Assembly (NCBI GenBank): GCA_937868145.1
Contig: CALMMH010000658.1
Location: 1 to 14,673 of the forward strand
Source: an uncultured Phycisphaerales bacterium
GTDB lineage: Bacteria > Planctomycetota > Phycisphaerae > Sedimentisphaerales > Anaerobacaceae
Direction of reading: 5' to 3'
DNA: 14,673 nucleotides
A model generated the notes under the pieces. The model saw only the letters and a program-made list of their open reading frames with translations. It made no database searches and had not been told where the DNA came from. Positions 1-11,235 of this stretch are shown in pieces. The translations under genes and the position numbers were made by a program. Each line of letters opens with the position of its first letter. The first letter of the stretch is position 1.

Positions 1-242
1 GAAAGACCTGACCCAAGAGACGAAGGCTCATTTCAATGCCTGACCCCAGTGGGCACCAGTGGACACTGCCGTCATAAGAGGCCCTTTGTACCGAGAATCC
101 GATCGCCCAAAAGAGAAGTTCGCTGCCATGAAGTACTTTCATCTCGGCCATAGGTTACAGGACATCGTCGAATATGAACGAGAGCTATTGCTTCCCTCCA
201 AAGGGCAGTGAACATCCTATATGGCAATCAGGAGCCCATCCA
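1..242. other. Leading region without a confident gene
   Basis: No recognisable protein or RNA gene. The first 60 bases carry the core CCTGACCC twice (about 7-14 and 39-46), and an imperfect palindrome CAGTG-GA-CACTG lies at 57-68. A short open frame runs from ATG 128 to the stop at 209-211 (27 codons, or 50 from a GTG at 59). It has a purine-rich stretch upstream but no family I know, so I do not call it a gene. A Shine-Dalgarno sequence for the next gene lies at 230-234. Confidence 0.5.
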
Positions 243-917
243 ATGAACCAGAACAACCGGAAGATCTCCAATCATCCAGAAGAGAGCATGACACCTGCAA
301 TCCCCCGGCGTGCAATCGTGAGCGCATCGGCCGTCGGACTATTGGGATTGATGGGCGGATCGACTCTCGCCAACGAGGAAACGAGGAGGGCTATCGAAAA
401 GGCGACGGAAGAGAGTCTGGCGAAAACCCGACAGGGATTGGTTGAAGCGGAACGGAGGACGCTCGCACAACAGGAAGCGACGATGAGTCCGGAGCAGAGG
501 GCCTTTTCCGAACGGTTGCGGAACACCCCCAGCATGGAGGAACGAAACCGGATCATGCAGGACTGGCAACTGGAACAGATGCTGATCGTGTTCAAGAAAG
601 AGTTCGCAGTCTCGGAGCAAGAGTGGGCCATCATCCAGCCGCGAATCATTCTGGCCCACTGCCTGTCGCGCACGGTGGTGTCTTCCCGAACGCAGGAGGC
701 CGGGATCTGCGAGGTCGTGACGCAGAAGACCAAGGAACTCTCGGAACTCATGGCGAACAAGGAGGCGACGACGGATCAGATCAGGACTACCCTGACCGCC
801 CTTCGCACCGCCAAGGAAAAACTCCGGCAGCAACTCACGAAGGCCAGGCAGGATCTGCGTCAGATCGTAACCGTGCGTCAAGAGTCGAGGCTGGTTCTGC
901 ACGGGGTATTGGATTGA
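243..917 (+). CDS. Small exported helical protein of unknown function
   Basis: Predicted protein of 224 residues. ATG 243 is chosen because AGGAG at 230-234 sits 8 nt upstream. ATG 288 (residue 16) is a possible alternative and would give a more compact signal peptide. Residues 21-43 look like a secretion signal: two arginines (R22, R23), a hydrophobic core at about 24-39 and a likely cleavage after the Ala of STLA. The twin Arg is not followed by a good Tat consensus. The mature part is almost entirely charged helix, rich in Glu, Arg, Lys and Gln, with a C-terminal amphipathic helix containing LTALRTAKEKLRQQLTKAR and an ending rich in Leu. This general build resembles small periplasmic helical proteins such as the Spy/CpxP type, but I see no diagnostic LTxxQ motif, so that link is weak. 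It converges on the next gene with only 32 bp between the stops and shows no functional tie to the glucan genes. Confidence 0.75.
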   Translation: MNQNNRKISNHPEESMTPAIPRRAIVSASAVGLLGLMGGSTLANEETRRAIEKATEESLAKTRQGLVEAERRTLAQQEATMSPEQRAFSERLRNTPSMEERNRIMQDWQLEQMLIVFKKEFAVSEQEWAIIQPRIILAHCLSRTVVSSRTQEAGICEVVTQKTKELSELMANKEATTDQIRTTLTALRTAKEKLRQQLTKARQDLRQIVTVRQESRLVLHGVLD

Positions 918-936
918 GGCGGTGAAGGCCGTCGCC
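918..936. terminator. Possible hairpin between convergent genes
   Basis: A 7-bp stem (two wobble pairs, 5-nt loop) begins directly after the stop of the small exported protein and lies in the 32-bp gap between two convergent genes. No T-run follows on either strand, so an intrinsic terminator is only a weak possibility. Confidence 0.2.
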
Positions 937-949
937 GTGACGTGCGGGG

Positions 950-3157
950 TTATCGGGTTTGCTTGGCTTTTTGGTATTCGAGCAGTTCGACGTATTGCTG
1001 GAGTTGTCCGGCTTCTTCGCGTTTGCCCTGGTTCTGCATGAGCTTGATGTGTCTGCGGACCACGTCGATGGCTTCGCCGTAGCGTGCCTGGCGGTCCAGC
1101 GACCGGGCCAGCATGTCGTAGTGGCTGGGGTTCGACGGCTCCAGAGCCACGGCTTTCTCGAAAGCGTCGGAGGCCTGCTTGAAGTCGCCCAGTCTGGCCT
1201 GCATGTCTCCGAACCAGACCCAGGCGACGACGGAGCCCGGATTCTCATCCAGCTCGATCCGGAACCACTCGGCCGCTTTGGCGAACTGCTCTTTGGCCTC
1301 TTTGGGTTTCTTCATTTTATCCAGGAGAATGCCCCACGTCATGTGGATGGGAGCGACCGCGGTCCGCTTGCCGAGAACGTCCCGCTGGGCCTTGACGGCG
1401 TCCTGAAAGGCGGCGACGGCCTCCTCGGATCGGTTCTCTGCCATATGAATCAGGCCGATCCGGTAGTATGCGTCCAGGGCCAGCGACGGATTGAGAGTCA
1501 TGGCCTGTCGGTACAGCTCGATGCTCTGCTCATATTGACGGCTCGACTGAAGCGCCGCCGCGTTATCGAAAGTCCGACGCGCGAGGATCTCCGTGCCGCC
1601 CTGCCGCACGACCGGCGCCAGCAGATGTTCGACCGGCGCGTGGTCGTCGGTGAGAAGCGCGTGTTCCGCCTGCTCCTGCAGGAAAGTCATGTCCGACTCG
1701 CTCAGGAGCCAGAACTTCAGATGCGGATTGTATTCGTTGAGCATCGCGGCCGGATCGATCGGCCGCTTGGCCGCAACCACGACAAATGTGTCCCGCAGCG
1801 AAGGCAGGCTGATCTCGCGGGTCACCACATAAACGTGCGGGAATGTCTCCCGAACGGTGCTCACCACCGCTCCGAGAAACCGGCCGTTGTCGTAGGTGTC
1901 GATCACGTTGATCAGATACGCGCCGTCGTCGGCCAGCAGCCGGGCGATCTTCTCGTTGAACTCCTGCGTCACCAGCTCAAAGGGCGAGGAGTAGTCATCG
2001 AAGGCGTCCTCGTAGATGAAGTCGTAACGTATGGCTGGTTCCTGGCTCAGCAGGAGCCGATCCACGTAGATCCTGGGGTCCAGGTTGATTATTTCGATCG
2101 AGGTGTTCGTATCCAGCCCGAACGCGGCCATGGCGGCCTCGGTCACGCCGGAATCGACTTCGACCGCTTCCACCCGGCTGTTCGGCCAGGTGGCCTTGAG
2201 ATACTGCGGAAAGGCGTATCCCCCGCTCCCGATGACCATCAGGGACAGGTCCTGCCGGCCCCTGCTCAGACCGTGCGTCAGACCCGCAAAGATCCTCGCA
2301 TAGAAGTACTGCAGGTTCGTCGGATCGCCCATGACGACTTCGTTGCGCGCGAGTCCGTCCTGCATGAAGACCCGCTTGTCCGGCCGCAGAGACACGCGTC
2401 GGACCGCCACGTGGCTATACGGCGTGTCGCTCTCATAGACCACGTTCGGGTCGGTCGGCTCTCTCAAAAAGGCGGTGGTTCCCGCCTGCTGGGCCCAATC
2501 GGCCGGGGCCATGCCCATCATGAGCAAAGCGCCGAAGATCATCGCCCAGACATACAGCACCCAGCAACTGAGCCAGTAGAGGATCCCGACGGCCAGCATG
2601 GCCGCCCCAAGACCCCAGAGGATCGTCACGCTGCCGAAAGCGGGGATCAGATAGAAGCCCGCCAACAGCACCCCCACAATGGCGCCCGCAGCCCCCCACG
2701 CGTGGAGATCGCCGATCGTCCGGCCGGTCGGCAGGCCTCGATCCAGGGCCATCTTGGCCGTCACCGGAACGATGGTCCCCAAAAGAGCCGAAGGGACCAG
2801 AAAGACCAGCAGCACATGAACAAAGACGTGCATCGGCCAACTCAGACGCCACAGCCAGCCGCCCACGACATTGTCCACAACAATGATGCTCACACAAGCG
2901 GCCGAGGCCAGTCCGAACAGCACGGACAGCGCCCGCCGGGCGTGATGGCGGTCTGCAATCCGCCCGCCGAGATAATTGCCTGCCGAGATGCCTGTCAGCA
3001 CAATGCCGAGGATGGCCGTCCAGGTGTACAGAGACGAGCCCAGATCCTTGGCGACCAGACGCGACGCGGCCAACTCCAGAACCATGATGCAGCCGCTGGA
3101 GAAGAACACGGTCACGCTCGGCACGAGCATCCGCAACACATCCTTGGATTTACCCAT
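950..3157 (-). CDS. Membrane-anchored spermidine-synthase-like protein with C-terminal TPR repeats
   Basis: 735 residues. Start ATG at 3157, with AAGGAA 9 nt upstream. Residues about 10-215 hold roughly seven hydrophobic segments, including the GSSLYTWTAILGIVLTGISAGNYLGG stretch (residues 40-65) typical of membrane proteins fused to spermidine synthase folds. Residues about 240-465 form the Rossmann-type domain: a degenerate glycine loop VIGSGGYAFP (308-317), the acidic strand end VEVD (332-335), and YDFIYEDAFDD (378-388) where aminopropyltransferases carry their catalytic Asp region. The TDDHAPVEHL segment at 503-512 is the usual end of this family. TPR-like helix pairs fill about 531-715 (for example 642-675). 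Because the glycine loop is degenerate, true spermidine synthesis is doubtful; a methyltransferase-like role on an envelope substrate is as likely. It is transcribed away from the glucan operon and its link to it is unclear. A long open frame on the opposite strand is a GC-driven shadow. Confidence 0.9.
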   Translation of the reverse strand: MGKSKDVLRMLVPSVTVFFSSGCIMVLELAASRLVAKDLGSSLYTWTAILGIVLTGISAGNYLGGRIADRHHARRALSVLFGLASAACVSIIVVDNVVGGWLWRLSWPMHVFVHVLLVFLVPSALLGTIVPVTAKMALDRGLPTGRTIGDLHAWGAAGAIVGVLLAGFYLIPAFGSVTILWGLGAAMLAVGILYWLSCWVLYVWAMIFGALLMMGMAPADWAQQAGTTAFLREPTDPNVVYESDTPYSHVAVRRVSLRPDKRVFMQDGLARNEVVMGDPTNLQYFYARIFAGLTHGLSRGRQDLSLMVIGSGGYAFPQYLKATWPNSRVEAVEVDSGVTEAAMAAFGLDTNTSIEIINLDPRIYVDRLLLSQEPAIRYDFIYEDAFDDYSSPFELVTQEFNEKIARLLADDGAYLINVIDTYDNGRFLGAVVSTVRETFPHVYVVTREISLPSLRDTFVVVAAKRPIDPAAMLNEYNPHLKFWLLSESDMTFLQEQAEHALLTDDHAPVEHLLAPVVRQGGTEILARRTFDNAAALQSSRQYEQSIELYRQAMTLNPSLALDAYYRIGLIHMAENRSEEAVAAFQDAVKAQRDVLGKRTAVAPIHMTWGILLDKMKKPKEAKEQFAKAAEWFRIELDENPGSVVAWVWFGDMQARLGDFKQASDAFEKAVALEPSNPSHYDMLARSLDRQARYGEAIDVVRRHIKLMQNQGKREEAGQLQQYVELLEYQKAKQTR

Positions 3158-3191
3158 GCAACCCTATTCCTTACAATACGAGTAACGCCAG

Positions 3192-3220
3192 AGTATACTA
3201 AGCAATGGCGGGGCAGACAA
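3192..3220 (-). promoter_or_regulatory. Sigma70-type promoter for the membrane/spermidine-synthase-like gene
   Basis: Read on the minus strand: -35 TTGTCT (3220-3215, 4 of 6 to consensus), a 17-nt spacer, and -10 TATACT (3197-3192, 5 of 6). It lies 35-63 nt upstream of the ATG at 3157 and is followed by the AAGGAA ribosome site at 3172-3167. The spacing and position fit; the call is by eye. Confidence 0.5.
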
Positions 3221-3263
3221 GGGAATAGGAGGCGGCCGGAGTCAGACGTGTCCCCACGAGAGA

Positions 3264-3446
3264 CTACGTTCGGAACCATGCGTCGGCAGCAATACAGAGG
3301 CGGCCGGCCTTTTCCCGCGAATCCGCCACGCACTCGTCCATACGGGCCGCGAAATCGTGCTCGTAGGCATCGATGCGCTCGCGAATCTTGTCGGGTCGGA
3401 CCTTGTCCTTCAATCGGACGGAGGTCGTCGCGATCCGGTTCCGCAA
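3264..3446 (-). CDS. Possible small ORF or gene remnant (doubtful)
   Basis: A minus-strand open frame ending at the TAG at 3266-3264. From a TTG at 3446 it gives 60 residues. The stretch KDKVRPDKIRERIDAYEHDF reads like a charged amphipathic helix, and the codons have high GC at third positions like the neighbouring genes, which is why I mention it. Against it: no convincing ribosome site, the only ATG starts are at 3554 (overlapping the glgE start) or near the C-terminus, and no family is recognised. It would also sit between the promoter of the downstream minus-strand gene and glgE. It may be a decayed fragment or chance. Confidence 0.2.
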   Translation of the reverse strand: MRNRIATTSVRLKDKVRPDKIRERIDAYEHDFAARMDECVADSREKAGRLCIAADAWFRT

Positions 3447-3545
3447 AACCCGGCAGGGAAAAACACGGTCTGAGATTTGGCAAAACCTTTGCAGGCTCTC
3501 CCCGTATCCATTATGGTCTGAGACAGATACAAGGCAGGGTCGCCT

Positions 3546-5576
3546 ATGACACATGACGATGGGAGAAAACGCGTTGTGATCGACTATGTCGGTCCCCAGG
3601 TCGACGGCGGCCGATTCCCTATCAAGCGGGCGGCCGGCGAGATCGTTGCCGTCGTGGCCCACGCCTTCTGCGATGGGCACGACCACATTCGTTTGGAAAC
3701 ACTTTACCGAAGAGAGGATCGGGAAGAATGGATCGTCCGGCCCATGGTCTACGAGGTCAACGATGAATGGTCCGCCTCGTTTCCCGTCACGGAGTTGGGC
3801 CGATACGTCTACACGGTCCGCGGCTGGGTGGACCGCTTCGGCACCTGGCAAAGCGACCTACAGAAGAAATTCGAAGCCGCCCAGGAAATCAACGTCGAAC
3901 TGAAGGTCGGCGCCGGCCTCCTTCGGGACACGGCCCAACGCGCCGAACTCGCTGATGCGACCAAGCTGGCCGCATGGGCGGAGCTCTTCGAGACCCCTAA
4001 AGAACTTGATCGCGCTGTCGAAATCGCGTTGAGCGATGAGCTGACCGACGCGATGCAGCACTATCCCGACAGGGCGATGGCTGCGACGTACCACACAGAA
4101 CTGGCCGTGATCGTGGACCGATCCAAAGCGGTCTACAGCACCTGGTACGAACTGTTTCCCCGCTCGTCAGTCACGATGTTGCAGACGCAGCTCATCGAGA
4201 GCGGGCAGAATGTCCCGAGCCCGAGCCGGCACGGCACGTTCCGCGACTGCGAGCGACTGCTGCCCGAAATCGCCCGGATGGGCTTTGACGTGCTGTATCT
4301 GCCTCCCATTCACCCGATCGGTCAGACGCACCGCAAAGGCAGGAACAACTCCATCACAGCCGGTCCCGACGATCCCGGCAGCCCCTGGGCCATCGGGTCG
4401 TCCCTGGGCGGGCATAAGGCGATCCACCCGGAACTCGGAACGCTCGATGACTTCAAACGGCTGGTCGAGAAAGCCGCCGAGCACGGATTGGAGATTGCGA
4501 TGGACCTGGCGTTCCAGTGCTCGCCCGACCACCCCTATGTGGCGGACCACCCCGAGTGGTTCCGCTGGCGACCGGACGGCACGGTGCAGTTCGCCGAGAA
4601 CCCGCCGAAGAAGTACCAGGACATCCTGCCGTTCAATTTCGAAAGCGAACAATGGCCCGAGTTGTGGGAGGAGCTCAAGAGCGTGGTCCGGCACTGGATC
4701 GACCAGGGGATCCGCATCTTCCGGGTGGACAACCCGCACACCAAGCCTTTCGCCTTCTGGGAGTGGCTGATCAACGAGATCCGGCAGGACCACCCGGACG
4801 TGGTGTTCCTGGCCGAAGCCTTCACACGGCCCAAGATCATGCACCGGCTGGCGAAAGTCGGCTTCAATCAGTCGTACACCTATTTCACGTGGCGCAACAC
4901 CAAGCAGGAGCTGGAGCAGTACATCCGCGAGTTGGCGCACACCGAGGTGGGCGAGTACATGCGGCCGAATTTCTGGTCCAACACGCCCGACATCCTGCCG
5001 CAGTATCTCCAGTACGGCGGCCGGTCCGCGTTCATCATCCGCCTGATCCTGGCCGCCACCCTCTCGGCCAGTTACGGCATCTATGGGCCCGCGTACGAGC
5101 TCTGCGTGGCGGAAGCCCTCGACGGCAAAGAGGAATACCTCAACTCGGAGAAGTACGAGATCAAACACTGGGACTGGAACGCCGGGGGCAATCTCCGCGA
5201 CGTGATCGCAAGGATCAACCGCATCCGCCGGCAGAACCCGTCGCTGCAGGCGATCCGCAACGTCGAGCTCGTGCCCATCGAAAACGAATCGCTCCTGGGC
5301 TACGTCAAGATGACCGAGGACCAGTCGAACATCACGGTGACCATCGTGAGCCTCGACCCTCGGTGGCGTCAGTCCGGCTGGGTCCGCCTTCCCCTGGAGG
5401 AGATGGGGATCGATCCACGCCAGCCCTTCCTGGCCCACGATCTGTTGACCGGTGAGAAATACATCTGGCATGGCCAGGCAAACTACATCGAGTTGGATCC
5501 CCAGGTCATGCCCGGCCACATCCTCCGCGTGCACAGAACGATGCGCCGGGAAACTGATTTCGACTACTTCATGTAG
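3546..5576 (+). CDS. glgE: Alpha-1,4-glucan:maltose-1-phosphate maltosyltransferase GlgE
   Basis: 676 residues, close to the usual 660-700 for the family. GlgE (GH13 subfamily 3) transfers maltosyl units from alpha-maltose 1-phosphate to the non-reducing end of alpha-1,4-glucan, releasing phosphate; it is cytosolic. Start ATG 3546 follows AGGG by 6 nt. The N-terminal Ig-like domain (about 1-105) opens with the typical VDGGRFPIKRAAGE segment; a helical insert follows, then the (beta/alpha)8 barrel from about 205 to 560 and a C-terminal beta domain. The catalytic residues are all visible: nucleophile D395 in FRVDNPHTKP, acid/base E424 in FLAEAFTRP, and the third acid D482 in SNTPDILPQYL. Spacing matches the Streptomyces enzyme (D394, E423, D480) closely. 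It is the first gene of the operon; its stop codon overlaps the ribosome site of treS-mak. Confidence 0.97.
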   Translation: MTHDDGRKRVVIDYVGPQVDGGRFPIKRAAGEIVAVVAHAFCDGHDHIRLETLYRREDREEWIVRPMVYEVNDEWSASFPVTELGRYVYTVRGWVDRFGTWQSDLQKKFEAAQEINVELKVGAGLLRDTAQRAELADATKLAAWAELFETPKELDRAVEIALSDELTDAMQHYPDRAMAATYHTELAVIVDRSKAVYSTWYELFPRSSVTMLQTQLIESGQNVPSPSRHGTFRDCERLLPEIARMGFDVLYLPPIHPIGQTHRKGRNNSITAGPDDPGSPWAIGSSLGGHKAIHPELGTLDDFKRLVEKAAEHGLEIAMDLAFQCSPDHPYVADHPEWFRWRPDGTVQFAENPPKKYQDILPFNFESEQWPELWEELKSVVRHWIDQGIRIFRVDNPHTKPFAFWEWLINEIRQDHPDVVFLAEAFTRPKIMHRLAKVGFNQSYTYFTWRNTKQELEQYIRELAHTEVGEYMRPNFWSNTPDILPQYLQYGGRSAFIIRLILAATLSASYGIYGPAYELCVAEALDGKEEYLNSEKYEIKHWDWNAGGNLRDVIARINRIRRQNPSLQAIRNVELVPIENESLLGYVKMTEDQSNITVTIVSLDPRWRQSGWVRLPLEEMGIDPRQPFLAHDLLTGEKYIWHGQANYIELDPQVMPGHILRVHRTMRRETDFDYFM

Positions 5577-5580
5577 GAGG
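5576..5580 (+). promoter_or_regulatory. Ribosome binding site fixing a TTG start for treS-mak
   Basis: GGAGG begins on the last base of the glgE TAG stop and lies 9 nt before TTG 5590. The protein read from this TTG starts MTDSPTQANEAFWYKDAVIYELHVKSF, the normal beginning of a trehalose synthase. The open frame extends further upstream inside glgE (to 5452), but that part is out of frame with glgE coding and unlike the family. Confidence 0.8.
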
Positions 5581-5589
5581 TCGCCGCCG

Positions 5590-8902
<3,313 letters not shown>

Positions 8903-8904
<2 letters not shown>

Positions 8905-9006
8905 TTTTTGATTTGAGATTTGTGATTGTTGATTGATGAGTAATGAGTGGCGACGCGGGCGGTAGTTCGTCGCAAATCCGAAATCAAAAATCATAACTCA
9001 AAAATG
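8903..9006 (+). repeat. Inverted heptad-repeat element A between treS-mak and glgB
   Basis: Degenerate 7-nt repeats of form GATTTNN run from 8903 to about 8937 (five units, then two decayed GAGTNNN units). After a GC-rich core, units of form NNAAATC run 8972-9006 (five units, one decayed). The outermost arms 8903-8922 and 8973-8992 are reverse complements at 18 of 20 positions, so the transcript could form a long AU-rich stem. The core has a nested exact 6-bp inverted repeat, GCGACG (8950-8955) and CGTCGC (8968-8973). The element begins in the TGA stop of treS-mak and ends at the glgB start region. Confidence 0.8.
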
Positions 9007-9015
9007 GGAAATGAT

Positions 9016-10974
9016 ATGACGGATCGCAACGCGGTGTTGACGGACAACAGCCTCCTGACAGACCACGATATTTATCTGTACAAGGAAGGCAACCACTTCC
9101 GTCTCTATGACAAACTCGGCGCCCACCTGGTCGAGAAGGACGGCCGGCGCGGGACGCAGTTCGCCGTCTGGGCGCCCAACGCCGCCCACGTCTCCGTCGT
9201 CGGGGACTTCAATCAATGGAATCCTCAGACGCACCCCCTCTCGGCCCGATGGGACCACTCGGGAATCTGGGAAGGATTCATCCCGAACATCGGCAAGGGC
9301 TCGATCTACAAATACCACATCGTTTCGAATCACAACCAGTACTCGGTCAACAAGGGCGACCCGTTCGCCTTTTTCTGGGAGATGCCGCCCCGGACGGCGT
9401 CGATGGTCTGGGACCTCGATTACCGCTGGACCGACGACGCCTGGTTCAAGAAACAGGCCCAGCACAATTCGCTCAACGGACCGCAGAGCATCTACGAGGT
9501 CCATCTGGGCTCTTGGCGTCGGGACCCAAGCAATCCCGCGCGTCTCCTCAGCTACAACGAAATCGCCAAGCCCCTGGTCGACTACGTCAAGGACCTGGGC
9601 TTCACGCACGTCGAGTTCCTGCCGTTGATGGAGCATCCGTTCTACGGCTCCTGGGGTTATCAGACGCTGGGCTACTTCGCCCCGAGCAGCCGGTACGGCT
9701 CGCCGCAGGACATGATGTACCTGATCGACTACCTCCATCGCAACGACATCGGCGTAATCCTCGACTGGGTCCCGTCGCACTTCCCGACCGACGAGTACGG
9801 CCTGGGCTACTTCGACGGCACGCACCTCTACGAGCACTCGGACCCGCGTCTGGGCTTCCACCCCGACTGGCGGAGCGCCGTCTTCAACTATGGCCGCAAC
9901 GAGGTCCGCTCCTATCTCATCAGCAGCGCCATGTTCTGGCTCGACAAGTATCACGCGGACATCCTGCGGGTCGACGCGGTCGCCTCGATGCTCTACCTGG
10001 ACTACTCCCGCAAGGAAGGCGAATGGATCCCCAACCCGTACGGCGGCCGTGAGAACATCGAAGCCATCAACTTCCTGCGCCGCTTCAACCAGATGGTCTA
10101 CCGGGACTTCCCGCAGATCCAGACGGTGGCCGAGGAATCGACCGCCTGGCCCATGGTCACCAAGCCCATCGAGACCGGCGGCCTGGGCTTCGGCATGAAG
10201 TGGAACATGGGCTGGATGCACGACACGCTCGAATACTTCACCAAGGAGTGCATCCACCGCAAGTACCATCAGGGCAGTCTGACGTTCTCCGCGGTATACG
10301 CGTTCTCGGAGAACTTCGTCCTGCCCCTCTCGCACGACGAAGTCGTTCACGGCAAGGGCTCGCTCTACAACAAGATGCCGGGCGACCCCTGGCAGAAGCT
10401 CGCCAATTTGCGACTGCTCTTCGGCTACATGTACACGCACCCCGGCAAGAAGCTGCTGTTCATGGGCGGCGAGTTCGCCCAGCACGCGGAGTGGACGCAC
10501 GAGCACAGCCTCGACTGGCACCTGTTGGACAATCCACAGCACGCCGCCATCCAGGCCTGGATTCGGGACCTCAATCGCCTGTACCGCAACGAGCCCGCTC
10601 TCTACGAGACGGATTTCCACGGCCAGGGTTTCGAGTGGATCGACTATCACGACGCGGACAACAGCGTGATCACCTATCTGCGAAAAAACAAGGCCGGCAA
10701 CGTCCTGCTGGCGGTGGCGTGCAACTTCACGCCGGTGCCCCGGAGCAATTACCGTCTCGGCGTCCCGCAGGGCGGCTTCTGGAAGGAAGTGCTCAACAGC
10801 GACGCCGCCTACTATGGCGGCAGCGGCCAGGGCAACATGGGCGGCGTCGAAGCCTCCCCCGCCTCCTTCTACGGCCGGTTCGACCACACCCTTTCGGTCA
10901 CGCTCCCGCCGCTGGCGGTGGTGGTGTTCCGGAAGGACCTGACGGCCGAGTTGGAACCACAGGAAATCGAATAA
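9016..10974 (+). CDS. glgB: 1,4-alpha-glucan branching enzyme GlgB
   Basis: 652 residues from ATG 9016, chosen because GGGA at 9006-9009 lies 6 nt upstream; ATG 9004 is four codons earlier and possible, and a GTG at 8947 would translate the repeat element and is unlikely. GlgB (GH13) cuts alpha-1,4 chains and reattaches them through alpha-1,6 bonds, the last step of the pathway. A CBM48-type beta domain comes first (about 35-130, FAVWAPNAAHVSVVGDFNQW), then the barrel, then a C-terminal beta domain. Catalytic residues: nucleophile D320 (ILRVDAVASML), acid/base E373 (VAEEST), third acid D441 (LPLSHDEVVHGKGSL). The spacings of 53 and 121 residues equal those of the E. coli enzyme (D405, E458, D526). 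It is shorter than E. coli GlgB because it lacks the extra N-terminal module. It is the third gene of the operon, 111 bp after treS-mak, separated from it by repeat element A. Confidence 0.97.
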   Translation: MTDRNAVLTDNSLLTDHDIYLYKEGNHFRLYDKLGAHLVEKDGRRGTQFAVWAPNAAHVSVVGDFNQWNPQTHPLSARWDHSGIWEGFIPNIGKGSIYKYHIVSNHNQYSVNKGDPFAFFWEMPPRTASMVWDLDYRWTDDAWFKKQAQHNSLNGPQSIYEVHLGSWRRDPSNPARLLSYNEIAKPLVDYVKDLGFTHVEFLPLMEHPFYGSWGYQTLGYFAPSSRYGSPQDMMYLIDYLHRNDIGVILDWVPSHFPTDEYGLGYFDGTHLYEHSDPRLGFHPDWRSAVFNYGRNEVRSYLISSAMFWLDKYHADILRVDAVASMLYLDYSRKEGEWIPNPYGGRENIEAINFLRRFNQMVYRDFPQIQTVAEESTAWPMVTKPIETGGLGFGMKWNMGWMHDTLEYFTKECIHRKYHQGSLTFSAVYAFSENFVLPLSHDEVVHGKGSLYNKMPGDPWQKLANLRLLFGYMYTHPGKKLLFMGGEFAQHAEWTHEHSLDWHLLDNPQHAAIQAWIRDLNRLYRNEPALYETDFHGQGFEWIDYHDADNSVITYLRKNKAGNVLLAVACNFTPVPRSNYRLGVPQGGFWKEVLNSDAAYYGGSGQGNMGGVEASPASFYGRFDHTLSVTLPPLAVVVFRKDLTAELEPQEIE

Positions 10975-11235
10975 CCAGCACGAAACCCTAAACAAACCCA
11001 ACTGATCGAAACAGCTTCGCCGGGCGTGCGATGCCGTTTCGGTCATTTGGGCTTTGGCAATCCCGATCCTGAGCTGCAAACCAGGGTGCTGTCCCCCTTC
11101 CTCGGCGGTCCTGCTGAGGAGCGTCTCCAACGCCGCAAGATCCGACTGGCGCTCGACGCATCAGGCATGGTCTTCGTGGGAGACATTCTTTCTGAGTTCC
11201 CGGCCGCGATTCTGCTCAACGGCTCGTAGTGTCTC
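10975..11235. other. Convergent gap between glgB and malQ
   Basis: 261 bp between two converging stops. A weak 7-bp hairpin with wobble pairs lies near 11102-11119 without a T-run. A 67-codon plus-strand frame (11026-11229, GTG start) shows no ribosome site and no recognised family, so it is not called. I see no tRNA or mobile element. Confidence 0.5.

Larger units (their letters stand above)
3158..3545. other. Divergent intergenic region upstream of glgE
   Basis: 388 bp separating two divergent genes, so it should carry both promoters. The minus-strand promoter is clear (3192-3220). For glgE I see no strong pair: TTGGCA at 3477-3482 resembles a -35 box, but no good -10 lies 16-18 nt downstream. 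The 9-mer GGTCTGAGA occurs twice (3467-3475 and 3515-3523), 48 bp apart, just upstream of glgE. A possible small minus-strand open frame occupies 3264-3446. The glgE ribosome site is AGGG at 3536-3539. Confidence 0.5.

Noticed and set aside
128..211. A 27-codon frame (50 from GTG 59) before the first gene
   Set aside because: Too short to judge, no family recognised; only a weak purine-rich stretch upstream.
959..3556. An 865-codon open frame on the plus strand opposite the membrane/spermidine-synthase-like gene
   Set aside because: Its product is low in hydrophobic residues, rich in Arg, His, Gly and Pro and has no family motif, while the minus strand shows clear domains. It is a shadow of GC-biased codons.
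8947..9015. An N-terminal extension of GlgB starting at GTG 8947
   Set aside because: It would translate the right arm of the repeat element into a basic tail absent from the family, and no Shine-Dalgarno precedes it.
8998..11130. A 710-codon open frame on the minus strand opposite glgB
   Set aside because: GlgB has every catalytic motif with exact spacing; the antisense product is Val/Asp/Arg-rich shadow sequence without recognisable domains.
11026..11229. A 67-codon plus-strand frame in the glgB/malQ gap
   Set aside because: GTG start without ribosome site, no recognised family, and it ends only 6 bp short of the malQ stop. Codon composition alone is not enough.
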